Origin: a virus
Reading direction: 5' to 3' (one strand)
DNA: 31,306 nt
Virus record (IMG/VR): IMGVR_UViG_3300017764_000054
Coordinates: 1-31,306 of that record
Shown here: positions 1-8,092 of the stretch, in pieces
How the letters are laid out: each line of letters opens with the position of its first letter
Position numbering within the stretch: position 1 is the stretch's first letter
The notes under the pieces: model-generated
Database searches by the model: none
What the model saw: the letters and a program-made list of their open reading frames with translations, nothing else
Told to the model about the DNA's origin: nothing
Translations under genes and position numbers: made by a program

Positions 1-57
1 ATGCGAACAGGAGCTAGTACTTATGTATGGATTAATATAGTAGAAAATAACTGGTAA
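1..57 (+). CDS. C-terminal end of a tail-fibre protein (partial, truncated by window start)
   Basis: The frame is open from base 1 to a TAA at 55-57 and gives 18 residues ending in NIVENNW. The same ending closes the large fibre at 2605-7329 (NIVQNNW), with 13 of 18 residues identical. The ATG at position 1 is therefore most likely an internal methionine, and the gene extends upstream of the window. I infer a second long fibre paralogous to the 1574-aa one, or at least sharing its C-terminal cap. Function beyond virion adhesion cannot be judged from 18 residues. Confidence 0.7.
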   Translation: MRTGASTYVWINIVENNW

Positions 58-61
58 TACA

Positions 62-976
62 ATGGGAAAAAAATATACAGCAGATACCTTTGAGGGAGCG
101 GTAACAGGAACAGCATCTGGCAACGTAGCTAAGTCTGGCGATACAATGACTGGCACATTGACTAATACAAATGGTAACACAACTACAAGAATAAATAATT
201 TATCTGGGTCAAGTGGAGCTGGTATGCTTTCGTTTCAAGCCCAATCTAATAGTATTAATGATAAAATTGTTTTAAGCAGAAGTGGTAGCGGTGGACAGCA
301 AGCAGCCATTAAGTTTGAAGAGGGTAGTGGTTCGTATGCTGATAACTTTATAAAATTTGAGCTTAACGAACCTAATTCTTATAGCGCAACAGAATATCTT
401 ACTTTGCAGCATAGTAGTGCAACTTCAAGTAACAGATATATTAAAGCGTCACAGCCAGTAATTGCTGCAGATGGTATTTATTTAGGTACCACCTATAAAT
501 CTTCAGCAAATCACTTAGACGACTACGAAGAGGGGGTTTGGACTCCGTCTCTTTACAATACTAGCGGAATTGGTGTGAACTATAACTCACAATCGGCAGA
601 ATATATAAAAGTCGGTAGAATAGTACATATTAAGGGTTATATTAGTATTCAAACTATGGGCTATAATTCTAGTAGTGGCACTTTTGGTATGAATGTCCCG
701 TTTGCTGTAGATACTAGTAATGGCACAGCTTATGGTATTTTTCAACCTACAACTAATAAATTTAATACTAATGGCTCAACTAGTAATTTTAAAGACACAT
801 ACAATGTTAAATTAAAATTTGAAGGAGCACAAGCGTCTCTGCAGTGTAAGTTTGAGATACCGTCGTCTTCTTACGGTGGCAGCACAACAGACGCAAATGG
901 TAATTTTTTACTCAGTGGAAGCGGGTCAAATGGAGGGACATTTGCGTTTTCAGCAGTATATACATCACAATCATAA
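62..976 (+). CDS. Tail-fibre / receptor-binding-type structural protein (304 aa)
   Basis: The protein is rich in Ser, Gly, Thr and Asn with no cysteine-rich or enzymatic motif. Residues 25-33 read SGDTMTGTL, a short motif widespread in phage tail fibres. Residues 152-164 (LDDYEEGVWTPSL) followed by YIKVGRIVHIKGYISI at 181-196 match, from memory, a recurring C-terminal fibre module of marine and Bacteroidota phages that precedes a beta-sandwich head. It starts four bases after the preceding fibre gene ends, so it belongs to the same transcription unit. A role as a distal fibre or spike subunit is inferred from composition and neighbours. The exact receptor is unknown. Confidence 0.75.
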   Translation: MGKKYTADTFEGAVTGTASGNVAKSGDTMTGTLTNTNGNTTTRINNLSGSSGAGMLSFQAQSNSINDKIVLSRSGSGGQQAAIKFEEGSGSYADNFIKFELNEPNSYSATEYLTLQHSSATSSNRYIKASQPVIAADGIYLGTTYKSSANHLDDYEEGVWTPSLYNTSGIGVNYNSQSAEYIKVGRIVHIKGYISIQTMGYNSSSGTFGMNVPFAVDTSNGTAYGIFQPTTNKFNTNGSTSNFKDTYNVKLKFEGAQASLQCKFEIPSSSYGGSTTDANGNFLLSGSGSNGGTFAFSAVYTSQS

Positions 977-988
977 TAAATAAAAAAA

Positions 989-1291
989 ATGAGTTTAAGT
1001 AAAATAAAAGTTTTAGACAAAGTAGAGTTTGTAGGCGACTACAGATTTTTGCAAGTGAGAGAACGCACCGACATTATAGAGACTATTAACGGTGTAGATA
1101 AAGTAGTTTCTAGCAGCTTTCATAGAAGTAGCTACAATCCAGACCAGTTAAACCCTAGACTTTTAGGTACAGACGAAGACGGTAACGAGTATAGAGTAGA
1201 CTCTTTGCCGGAAAATTTAGTACCTTACGTAACCGGCGTCTGGACAGATAGTCTTGTAGCGAGCTATATTTCTTCTTTACCTACTGAATAA
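989..1291 (+). CDS. Small fibre-associated protein of unknown function (100 aa)
   Basis: A soluble, mildly acidic 100-aa protein without signal peptide or membrane segment. The central part (VVSSSFHRSSYNPDQLNP, around residues 39-56) and the C-terminal stretch PYVTGVWTDSLVASY resemble, from memory, small conserved proteins that follow tail-fibre genes in marine phages (pattern: hydrophobic N-terminus, SFHR, then a short C-terminal helix). It is preceded by an A-rich leader with no Shine-Dalgarno sequence. Sitting between two fibre genes, it may be a fibre accessory or assembly factor, but no function is established. Confidence 0.65.
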   Translation: MSLSKIKVLDKVEFVGDYRFLQVRERTDIIETINGVDKVVSSSFHRSSYNPDQLNPRLLGTDEDGNEYRVDSLPENLVPYVTGVWTDSLVASYISSLPTE

Positions 1292-1301
1292 AATACAATA
1301 T

Positions 1302-2165
1302 ATGGCAAAGCTAGGTGATTACCCTTCTGGTACTGTTGGAACAGGAGATTATTTTATTGGCGCTACCCAAAAAGGTACGACCAAAAAAATAACTATGTCT
1401 AGCGTTGTTATGCTTACTAAAGATGCAATCAATACTCTAGATAACTTTGCTGTTAATAATATTGACAATGGATATACACTTGGTTGGAGCAACAATACTC
1501 TTACAATCGACGGCCCTAGTATTGAAGATGCAATATTAAGTGTATCTGGATCAGGCCCTGTTAAAAGCGTTGTTACAGATAGAAACGCAGTGCTTAGTTT
1601 AAAATACGAAGGTGCCCATAATATTGTAGACGCTGCTAAAGAATATAAGTCAAGTGTTAATGATGTACAATTTTTAGTACAAAATAAGATTAGTGGTACA
1701 GCTAATAAGCTTGATATTGCTAAATTACCATACACAAGCAATGAAGGCACTGTAACAAGTGTAAGTATTGCAGATGATTTAGGAACAGCTTCTGCTATTA
1801 CCACAGAGGGCACAATAAATATTAAAGGTGGTAATGGTATTACAACCAAAATGGTTGGATCCGACTTAACAGTTGAGTATCTTGGAAAAGTCGGTGGGAC
1901 TGTTAATAAAGTAATATCGCTTGATGAAACAGCAATACTTACTAGTATATCACAAGACGGTAGCGAAGTATCTATTCGCCCTGCAAAAGTACCATTTTTA
2001 AAAGCAGGTAGATATGATTTTGCAAGTGTAACTGTCGATCAGCTAGGTAGAGTTACAAATATTGAAGACCAAAAAAATAAAATCGACGCGCTTACAGCGC
2101 GTATAGAACAATTAGAATCAAAAATACAAACACAAGATGAGTCAAGCACTGATACAAGCGACTGA
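1302..2165 (+). CDS. Tail-fibre protein with C-terminal coiled coil (287 aa)
   Basis: The N-terminus (GDYFIGATQKGTTKKITMSS, about residues 15-34) resembles the virion-anchoring start of the large fibre at 2605. The middle is beta-rich, with the fibre motif EGTVTSVSIADD. Near residues 236-255 the run YDFASVTVDQLGRVTNIED matches a short motif common near fibre C-termini. It ends in a predicted trimeric coiled coil (KIDALTARIEQLESKIQ). The last 29 bases overlap the next gene, implying coupled translation. A trimeric fibre or fibre-connector role is inferred. There is no enzymatic depolymerase motif. Confidence 0.75.
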   Translation: MAKLGDYPSGTVGTGDYFIGATQKGTTKKITMSSVVMLTKDAINTLDNFAVNNIDNGYTLGWSNNTLTIDGPSIEDAILSVSGSGPVKSVVTDRNAVLSLKYEGAHNIVDAAKEYKSSVNDVQFLVQNKISGTANKLDIAKLPYTSNEGTVTSVSIADDLGTASAITTEGTINIKGGNGITTKMVGSDLTVEYLGKVGGTVNKVISLDETAILTSISQDGSEVSIRPAKVPFLKAGRYDFASVTVDQLGRVTNIEDQKNKIDALTARIEQLESKIQTQDESSTDTSD

Positions 2166-2391
2166 TGCTGTAGCTGTAACTCCAAACGATAGTTCAGACC
2201 TTCCTAACGTGAGTGTGCTGTATGTAGGAGTTGGGGGTCACGTTAAGGTAACAACTAGAGCAGGAACGGACATTACATTTTACAATTTAAATAACGGGCA
2301 ATTTGTACCGGTGCAAGTAAGAAGGGTTTTTGCTACAGGCACAACAGCTACAAACTTAGTGGCTATGCCGGTTAAAGGATATTTAAGATAG
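2137..2391 (+). CDS. Small conserved virion-associated protein (84 aa)
   Basis: Starts inside the preceding fibre gene (29-base overlap) in another frame. The protein reads as a compact beta-sandwich: residues 16-30 TPNDSSDLPNVSVLY, then GGHVKVTTRAGTDITF, and a conserved-looking end VRRVFATGTTATNLVA. From memory this pattern (SSDLP, LYVG, VKVTT, RRVFATGTTA) is a very common small protein in phage structural regions, usually annotated as hypothetical or as a spike or decoration-type protein. Its exact place in the virion is not known to me. The family resemblance is good, the function is not. Confidence 0.75.
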   Translation: MSQALIQATDAVAVTPNDSSDLPNVSVLYVGVGGHVKVTTRAGTDITFYNLNNGQFVPVQVRRVFATGTTATNLVAMPVKGYLR

Positions 2392-2392
2392 T

Positions 2393-2605
2393 ATGGCTAT
2401 TCACAATCAAATGGGCTTAATTATTGACCAAGATCTTTATGATCATGGTAGTATAAACTCCCTTGAAATGATTACCGAAATTGGCACAGCAGATCCGCCA
2501 ATTGAGATTATAGCAGAAGAGGGGTCGTGGCCTCCGGGCGACCGCTATCCAACAATGATAACAGAAGGGTACAATGATTACCTGCATTATACAAATAGAC
2601 AATAA
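2393..2605 (+). CDS. Small unknown protein in the fibre module (70 aa)
   Basis: A 70-aa acidic protein, unrecognised. It has a proline-rich centre (DPPIEI and EGSWPPGDRYP) and several aromatic residues towards its C-terminus (YNDYLHYTNRQ). Its stop TAA shares a base with the ATG of the large fibre gene (TAATG), so translation of the two is probably coupled. That position suggests a fibre accessory or chaperone-type role, but this is inference from location only. Confidence 0.6.
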   Translation: MAIHNQMGLIIDQDLYDHGSINSLEMITEIGTADPPIEIIAEEGSWPPGDRYPTMITEGYNDYLHYTNRQ

Positions 2606-5600
2606 TGGCAATAAAGTTTTCACAGTTTAACGAAAGAACCGACCACACGTCAGGCATGTATTTAGTTGGGTACGACGGTAACCAAAACATACATATTACA
2701 GTTGATAACCTATTTGATGACTTTATAAACGGTACAGAGAATACCATCACAATGTTTGGCACAGGCGGTGCTGTGCTAGCTGATTCTATATTATCACAAA
2801 ACGCCGAAGCTACAATATTAACAGTAGCAGGCCAATTAAATGTAGATGCAGCGGCAACTTTTGATACAAGTATTACGGTTACGGGGGCTAGTACGTTAAA
2901 CGGGAATGTTACATTAGGTAATGCAAGCACTGACTTAATAACGCAAACAGGTACATTATATTTAAACGGACCTGTAAAAGATACAACTGATACGTTAGGC
3001 GTAGTTGACCAAGTGCTATTATCTAATGCAGTCGGGGAACTTACGTTTACAGATTTAGCTGATCTGCATGTTGGTGGGGCTGAAGTTGTAGAGTTACCTG
3101 TTAAAAACGTACAAGGTTCAGCACTTGTAAAAGGGGATCCTGTATATATATCAGGTTCAGTAGGTGCTTCAGGTAAGCTAGAAGTGCAATTAGCCGACGC
3201 ATCTAATACACTTAAAATGCCAGCTGTTGGGCTATTGAAACAAGACCTAGCTAACAACGCAGAAGGTTTTGCTGTAGTCACAGGCAAACTTAGGAATCTT
3301 ATTACAGATCCAATTGATGGTGTAAACCCCACGGAAAACGATATTATATATGTAAAGCCAAGCGGTACGTCTGGTGCTGCTCTTACCACAACAAAACCTG
3401 TGTATAGCAACTTTATACAGAACATAGGTAAGGCTGGTAGAGTTAGTACATCTAACGACGGAAACTTAGTCGTATCGTCTATACTTAGAACAAACGATAT
3501 ACCTAACCTAACACCTGGAAGATTATGGGTTGGGTCTGCGGGTAATACAATTGAATCACAAACATTATTTGTAGACGAAGCAAACTCACGGCTGGGTGTG
3601 GGGACAACTTCGCCAAGTAGACCTTTAACTATTGAAAGTGCTGCAACTTCAATAATTACCGAATTTAAATATACTGCTGCCGGATATAGTTCTATTGACT
3701 TAGCAAACACTAGCGGTTCAGCAAGAATATCATCTATAAATAATGATTTAGCACTATCACCTTCTGGCGCAGAAAAAGTGCGCATCACATCTACTGGCAA
3801 CGTCGGAATTGGAACAACTACACCGGCAAGAAATTTACATATTCATCAAAATGATAGTACTTTAAGTTATTTGCAAATAACCAATTCCACAACTGGTGCA
3901 AGCGGAAGCGACGGTGTTTCGTTTGGTATTACAAGTGATGAGGTTGCTGTTTGGAATAATAGAGAAAATACAGCTACAACAATAAGTACCAATAATACTG
4001 AAAGAATTCGCGTCTCAAGCGCTGGCAACGTCGGTATAGGAACAACTTCACCGGGGTATAAACTTGACGTGCAAAACACAGGAAGTGGTGATTTGGCTAA
4101 TTTTGAAACTAGTGGCACATCAGGAATAAGGATTGCAAATTCAAACACATCTTTTGCTACCCGCATTATTAGCCTTAGCACTGAAACAAGTTTAAAATCA
4201 GACGGCAACATAGCCTTTTTTACTGATGGGTCCGCAAGTGGTAGCGGAATACAAAGGATGATTATTGAAAATTCTTCGGGGGATGTAGGTATTGGAACAG
4301 ACCCTAGTTTTAGGCTCCATGTAAAAGACGATGTAAATCAAATTGCACAATTTGAAAGCACTGGCGAAAAATCTCAAATTGGTTTCAAAACTAGTGCAGC
4401 TAGTAATAACCAAGCGTATTTAGCAATTTCTACACCTGCATCAACACCTGGAAAAAGAAGAGTAACCTTAGGGCCTAGTAATAATACGAATAGTAGGGAT
4501 GTGCTAAAAATTGAAAATCAGCTTACTCGCACGTACTCAGATAACCACATGAACTTTGGTGGAACAGGCGTTGCAAGCAGTGCTAAATTTACTGTAAATT
4601 CAAGATGGGACACCGCAGATAATGATAACTACAATACTTTTACAGTAGATGCTGATTTAGCTGGTGCAACTGCTCTTACAGGAGATAGGACTGTAACAGG
4701 TGTAAATGTTGATATGGATTCTACCGCCACAGGAGGTAACCAATCACAAGAGCTTACATTAAAAGGTATCAACGTTGATGTTGCAAATAAAACAAGCGGT
4801 GACGCGAACCATATATATGGCGTTTTTTCCTACGCTAGAAATACAAGAACAGGAACAGGTGACAATCAAGTTAGTATAACAGGCGGTTATTTTCAAGCGT
4901 ATAACTCAGCACAGACTGGGCTAGTCAGTAATATGTATGGACTTGAGGCGATTACTTATATCGAAGACGCCACTCATACGGTTAATAACGCTTATGGTGT
5001 ATATGGTAGGACAACTATTGACAATGCGTTTGGAGGTTCAATAGCCGCAAGAGCGGTAGGGGGTTATTTTGTAACTCAAGTTGAAACTAGCAATGATGGA
5101 TTAGTAACATCTTCTGTTGGTTTATATGCAGAAAACGAAATATCCTCAAATGTAGCAACTATTAGAGGTGTTCAGGTAATTAATGATATTAACGCTAATG
5201 TTACAGCAGATACAGCTTATTTGTTTCAGGGTGATGTGCAAAAAGCTAGTGGTGTAAGTATTACACACAACTGGGGTATTCACGTAACAAATTCTGATAA
5301 AAACAAATTAGACGGTACACTGCAATTACCTACATATGGGCAAGGCAATGTAACCGGGACTGCAACTAAAAACTTAGCAGTTGATTCTAATGGTAATGTA
5401 ATCGAAACAGACGGAGGAGTGGTCGACGGATCCGGTACTGCTAATTATGTATCAAAGTGGTCTGATCCAAATACATTAACAGACTCTGTTATATATGATA
5501 ATGGAACTAACGTCGGTATTGGAACGACTTCGCCAAGTGCAAAATTGCATGCTGAAGGGGACGGAAGCATTATCAGGTTACAAAACAACAATTCTGACGC

Positions 5601-7329
5601 AAACGGCACTTTCATTGATTTTAGAGATTCAAATGGTACGAGGACTGGTTATGTTGGGACAACGGGAACGAGTGACGACATGTTTCTTTATACACAAGGA
5701 GCAAAACCTATTCGTTTTCATACAAATGCAACAGAAAGAATGCACATTGATTCTTCAGGCGACGTTGGTATTGGCACGACTACGCCAGGAGAAAAACTTC
5801 ACGTCGACGGTAACATAAGAGTCCAGGACAGTACAGATACAATATATTCAAACAGATTCAGAGGGATAAACAATGCTGACGTTGAACTTCGGGCAAATAA
5901 TGGTTACGATTTAATTTTAAACGGTAGCAGCGGTGACAACGTTGGTATCGGCACGGCTTCACCTTTATTTAAACTTGACGTAGATGGCGATGTACGTGTG
6001 TCTCAGCCGTCGAAATTTACATTTGCGAATGGTCAATACCTAAAAGATGATGGTAGTGCGGGATTAGATATAGCTTCAATTTCTGGGACTGGAAGTATTA
6101 ATTTTATCACTAACTCTACTGACAAAATGATTATTACGTCAGCAGGCAGTGTCGGCATCGGAACGACTTCGCCAAGTTCACCTTTGACAGTTAAGTCAAA
6201 TTCAACAAGTTCTGGAAATTCAGGATTACGAATTGAAGCAAATGGCAGTACAGATGCTATTGTATTAATAGGCGAAAAAAGTGGCAATAAAGCAAGATTC
6301 CACATGTACAATGCCGGTGTCGAAAAAATTGCATTTTATACCGACGGAACTGACAATCATATTTCAGAGGGCAACGTTGGTATTGGAACGACTTCGCCAA
6401 GAACTAAATTAGACGTAGTAAATGGTTCAAGTGGTCAGAGTTATTCAAACGTTTCTGGAGTTTTAATTGATGTAAATGGAACTAGCAACAGTTATTACGG
6501 TTTAAGGGTTGGAAGTAATACTGGGAACAATCACCTATGCGTAACAAACGCGGGCAAAGTCGGTATCGGAACGGCTTCGCCGGGTGAAAAATTGACTATT
6601 AGCTCTGACAATCCAATTGTAAAAATACATGATTCAAATAGTACAACAAGATACGCCGCTGTAAATTTTGCAACTGCTGGAGGCAGCTGGTTTCTTTCAA
6701 GCGGAGATAACGCAACAAGTGGAACGTCTTCAAATTTATTTATTACAAGAGGAAATGACGGAACTTCAAATAGATTTATATTCCACAGGGATGGCTATTA
6801 TTTTGGAGTGTATGACAACACGAACACAATTAAAACTGTCATTCGAGCAAACGGTGATTCTTATTTTAACGGTGGTGACCTTGGCGTCGGAACAACTTCG
6901 CCGGGGTATAAACTTGACGTTAACGGTGACGGAAGAATTAATGGAGTAACGTTTGTTGCTTCAGGTGCGACAAGAAAAATAAGTACTCATTCGAATTCTG
7001 GTCAATTACAGCTAAATGGCGGAACCGATTCTTCGGGTGGTGCTTACATTAACGTAAACGGGTCAGGATTTTCTTTAGGAAGAATGACTTTGTATTCACC
7101 TGAATCAATATACTTAAATTCTAACGTCGGAATCGGAACGGCTTTGCCGGTAAGTAAATTAGACGTTAATGGCGGTATTAGAATGGCTGACGATAGCAGC
7201 ACTGCCTCTGCCTCAAATGTTGGAACATTAAAATATTATACGTCTGGAAACAATAGCTATGTAGATATGTGCATGCAAACCGGTGCAACTACCTATGCTT
7301 GGGTTAATATAGTACAAAATAATTGGTAA
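2605..7329 (+). CDS. Giant repetitive tail fibre (1574 aa) with twelve VGIGTTSP-type repeats
   Basis: The N-terminus (FNERTDHTSGMYLVGYDG, residues about 8-25) looks like the virion-anchoring start of Bacteroidota phage fibres. Around residues 155-300 there is a domain typical of marine phage fibres (LPVKNVQGSALVKGDPVYIS onward). From residue 330 to the C-terminus lie twelve copies of a module whose signature is VGIGTTSPxxKLDV, each followed by a variable segment of 35-110 residues. The array is interrupted at about 690-870 by a different repeated beta segment (finding below). The C-terminus NIVQNNW matches that of the truncated fibre at 1-57. No S74 intramolecular-chaperone protease domain is visible although these repeats often accompany one in other phages. 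It probably forms the main host-recognition fibre as a trimer. Confidence 0.85.
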   Translation: MAIKFSQFNERTDHTSGMYLVGYDGNQNIHITVDNLFDDFINGTENTITMFGTGGAVLADSILSQNAEATILTVAGQLNVDAAATFDTSITVTGASTLNGNVTLGNASTDLITQTGTLYLNGPVKDTTDTLGVVDQVLLSNAVGELTFTDLADLHVGGAEVVELPVKNVQGSALVKGDPVYISGSVGASGKLEVQLADASNTLKMPAVGLLKQDLANNAEGFAVVTGKLRNLITDPIDGVNPTENDIIYVKPSGTSGAALTTTKPVYSNFIQNIGKAGRVSTSNDGNLVVSSILRTNDIPNLTPGRLWVGSAGNTIESQTLFVDEANSRLGVGTTSPSRPLTIESAATSIITEFKYTAAGYSSIDLANTSGSARISSINNDLALSPSGAEKVRITSTGNVGIGTTTPARNLHIHQNDSTLSYLQITNSTTGASGSDGVSFGITSDEVAVWNNRENTATTISTNNTERIRVSSAGNVGIGTTSPGYKLDVQNTGSGDLANFETSGTSGIRIANSNTSFATRIISLSTETSLKSDGNIAFFTDGSASGSGIQRMIIENSSGDVGIGTDPSFRLHVKDDVNQIAQFESTGEKSQIGFKTSAASNNQAYLAISTPASTPGKRRVTLGPSNNTNSRDVLKIENQLTRTYSDNHMNFGGTGVASSAKFTVNSRWDTADNDNYNTFTVDADLAGATALTGDRTVTGVNVDMDSTATGGNQSQELTLKGINVDVANKTSGDANHIYGVFSYARNTRTGTGDNQVSITGGYFQAYNSAQTGLVSNMYGLEAITYIEDATHTVNNAYGVYGRTTIDNAFGGSIAARAVGGYFVTQVETSNDGLVTSSVGLYAENEISSNVATIRGVQVINDINANVTADTAYLFQGDVQKASGVSITHNWGIHVTNSDKNKLDGTLQLPTYGQGNVTGTATKNLAVDSNGNVIETDGGVVDGSGTANYVSKWSDPNTLTDSVIYDNGTNVGIGTTSPSAKLHAEGDGSIIRLQNNNSDANGTFIDFRDSNGTRTGYVGTTGTSDDMFLYTQGAKPIRFHTNATERMHIDSSGDVGIGTTTPGEKLHVDGNIRVQDSTDTIYSNRFRGINNADVELRANNGYDLILNGSSGDNVGIGTASPLFKLDVDGDVRVSQPSKFTFANGQYLKDDGSAGLDIASISGTGSINFITNSTDKMIITSAGSVGIGTTSPSSPLTVKSNSTSSGNSGLRIEANGSTDAIVLIGEKSGNKARFHMYNAGVEKIAFYTDGTDNHISEGNVGIGTTSPRTKLDVVNGSSGQSYSNVSGVLIDVNGTSNSYYGLRVGSNTGNNHLCVTNAGKVGIGTASPGEKLTISSDNPIVKIHDSNSTTRYAAVNFATAGGSWFLSSGDNATSGTSSNLFITRGNDGTSNRFIFHRDGYYFGVYDNTNTIKTVIRANGDSYFNGGDLGVGTTSPGYKLDVNGDGRINGVTFVASGATRKISTHSNSGQLQLNGGTDSSGGAYINVNGSGFSLGRMTLYSPESIYLNSNVGIGTALPVSKLDVNGGIRMADDSSTASASNVGTLKYYTSGNNSYVDMCMQTGATTYAWVNIVQNNW
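4039..4070 (+). repeat. Direct repeat, copy 1 (32 bp; partner at 6889-6920)
   Basis: These 32 bases match 6889-6920 at 31 positions and encode GTTSPGYKLDV in both places. Conservation includes silent positions and far exceeds that of the other repeat cores, so the two modules share a recent duplication or recombination event. Confidence 0.85.
6889..6920 (+). repeat. Direct repeat, copy 2 (32 bp; partner at 4039-4070)
   Basis: Second copy of the 32-base direct repeat, with one A to G difference (TTCACC against TTCGCC). Recombination between the two copies would remove exactly 2850 bp (950 codons) and leave the reading frame intact. Confidence 0.85.
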
Positions 7330-7346
7330 TAAATAATAATAAAAAA

Positions 7347-7685
7347 ATGGCAAATACATACACTTGGACAATAAATAAACTTGATGTACATCCGGCTGAA
7401 GAAAGTCTTTCTAATGTGGTTTATAATGTGCATTGGAGTTATACCGCTACTTCAGATCAAACAGATCCAGAAGGCGAGGCATATTCAGCAACATCAATCG
7501 GCACTCAGGTTGTTAGTGCACCAGATCCTAATAGCTATATTGCTTTTGATAGCCTCACGCAGTCAGATGTTGTGGGTTGGTTAGAAGCCAGTGATTTAGA
7601 TATTAATGCATTGAAGGCTAATTTAGACGCACAGATCGTAGAGCTTATTACTCCTACATCAGTCGCTAAGGACGTACCTTGGTAA
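7347..7685 (+). CDS. Small conserved phage protein downstream of the tail fibre (112 aa)
   Basis: The protein begins MANTYTWTINKLDV and continues with VVYNVHWSYTATSDQTDPEG. This resembles, from memory, a small protein common in marine phages (start M-A-x-T-Y-T-W, then an H-W-S/T segment), of unknown function and often placed near tail genes. I chose the ATG at 7347 because it follows an A-rich leader (AATAATAATAAAAAAATG) of the kind seen at other starts here. A TTG at 7323 would extend it eight residues into the end of the fibre gene with no family support. A tail-associated role is an inference from position. Confidence 0.7.
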   Translation: MANTYTWTINKLDVHPAEESLSNVVYNVHWSYTATSDQTDPEGEAYSATSIGTQVVSAPDPNSYIAFDSLTQSDVVGWLEASDLDINALKANLDAQIVELITPTSVAKDVPW

Positions 7686-7764
7686 AAATCAGTAAAAACC
7701 AGTAATATATAACATATACCCTACTCGGGAAGAGTAAACCAATAATTAATTAAAACCAAAACCT

Positions 7765-8058
7765 ATGACACTGTATTATAGAACCTATTCTTGGGGAACA
7801 TCATCTCCAAAAATAACCGAAGAAGAAGTTCAATTTTTAAATCATTTAGTTGATAAAAAGAATTGGCGAATTGTACAACTACCAAATGGATATTTTCAAA
7901 CCGAATACCTTAATCCAAATAAAGATAACGATTGGGTCGACGTAACGCGAAGAGAAACTATTGGTGGTGCAGAAGCGGCGATTGACGCTTCAGTAGAGCA
8001 CTATACAAAAAGACTCGATTTTGCAAAAGGGCCTGTAGTTGTAAAAACTTTCGAATAA
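7765..8058 (+). CDS. Unknown protein ahead of the chaperonin genes (97 aa)
   Basis: Unrecognised. It is a soluble 97-aa protein with a mixed charged and aromatic composition: TEEEVQFLNHLVDKKNWRIV at residues 18-37 reads as a helix followed by a strand, then NGYFQTEYLN as a second strand. A helical segment follows (GGAEAAIDASVEHYTKRLDF). The overall alpha/beta pattern is compatible with a small compact domain. It lies between the fibre module and groEL with 79 bases upstream and 34 bases downstream, so it may be the first gene of the chaperonin transcription unit. No function is claimed. Confidence 0.6.
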   Translation: MTLYYRTYSWGTSSPKITEEEVQFLNHLVDKKNWRIVQLPNGYFQTEYLNPNKDNDWVDVTRRETIGGAEAAIDASVEHYTKRLDFAKGPVVVKTFE

Positions 8059-8092
8059 GACATTTGTCTAATCTAATTTAATTTAATTTAAT
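8058..8092 (+). promoter_or_regulatory. groEL leader: short inverted repeat and TAATT tandem repeat
   Basis: AGACA at 8058-8062 and TGTCT at 8065-8069 form a perfect five-base inverted repeat with a two-base gap, overlapping the preceding stop codon. It is followed by a period-5 tandem (TAATC, then three TAATT and a partial copy) at 8069-8092, directly abutting the groEL ATG. There is no Shine-Dalgarno sequence. The A/T tandem may keep the start unstructured or raise initiation in a Bacteroidota host. The inverted repeat is short enough to be chance. This is not the CIRCE operator. Confidence 0.35.

Larger units (their letters stand above)
3592..7173 (+). repeat. Array of twelve VGIGTTSPxxKLDV coding repeats
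   Basis: Twelve copies begin at the codons near 3592, 3802, 4030, 4285, 5509, 5761, 5941, 6151, 6376, 6559, 6883 and 7126. The core is V/L-G-I/V-G-T-T/A-S/T-P (degenerate in the fourth copy), usually followed within a few residues by KLDV, KLHV or PLTI. At DNA level several cores are almost identical, for example GGAACGACTTCGCCAAG in the copies near 5521, 6161 and 6387. The segments between cores are unrelated in length and sequence. The pattern indicates modular growth and shuffling of the fibre shaft. Confidence 0.85.

Noticed and set aside
2508-3800. Long antisense open frame (430 codons) under the large fibre gene
   Set aside because: It mirrors the repetitive, low-stop codons of the fibre on the other strand. 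The predicted protein is a hydrophobic, Val/Ser/Pro-rich string without domain pattern, and no other gene in the window is on the minus strand.
2605-7329. Diversity-generating retroelement acting on the fibre repeats
   Set aside because: No reverse transcriptase or template repeat is present in the window, and differences between repeats are not confined to adenine positions.
7722-7736. TACTC / GAGTA hairpin with GGGAA loop between the fibre module and gene 7765
   Set aside because: Only five base pairs and no T-tract follows, so it is not a convincing terminator or operator.
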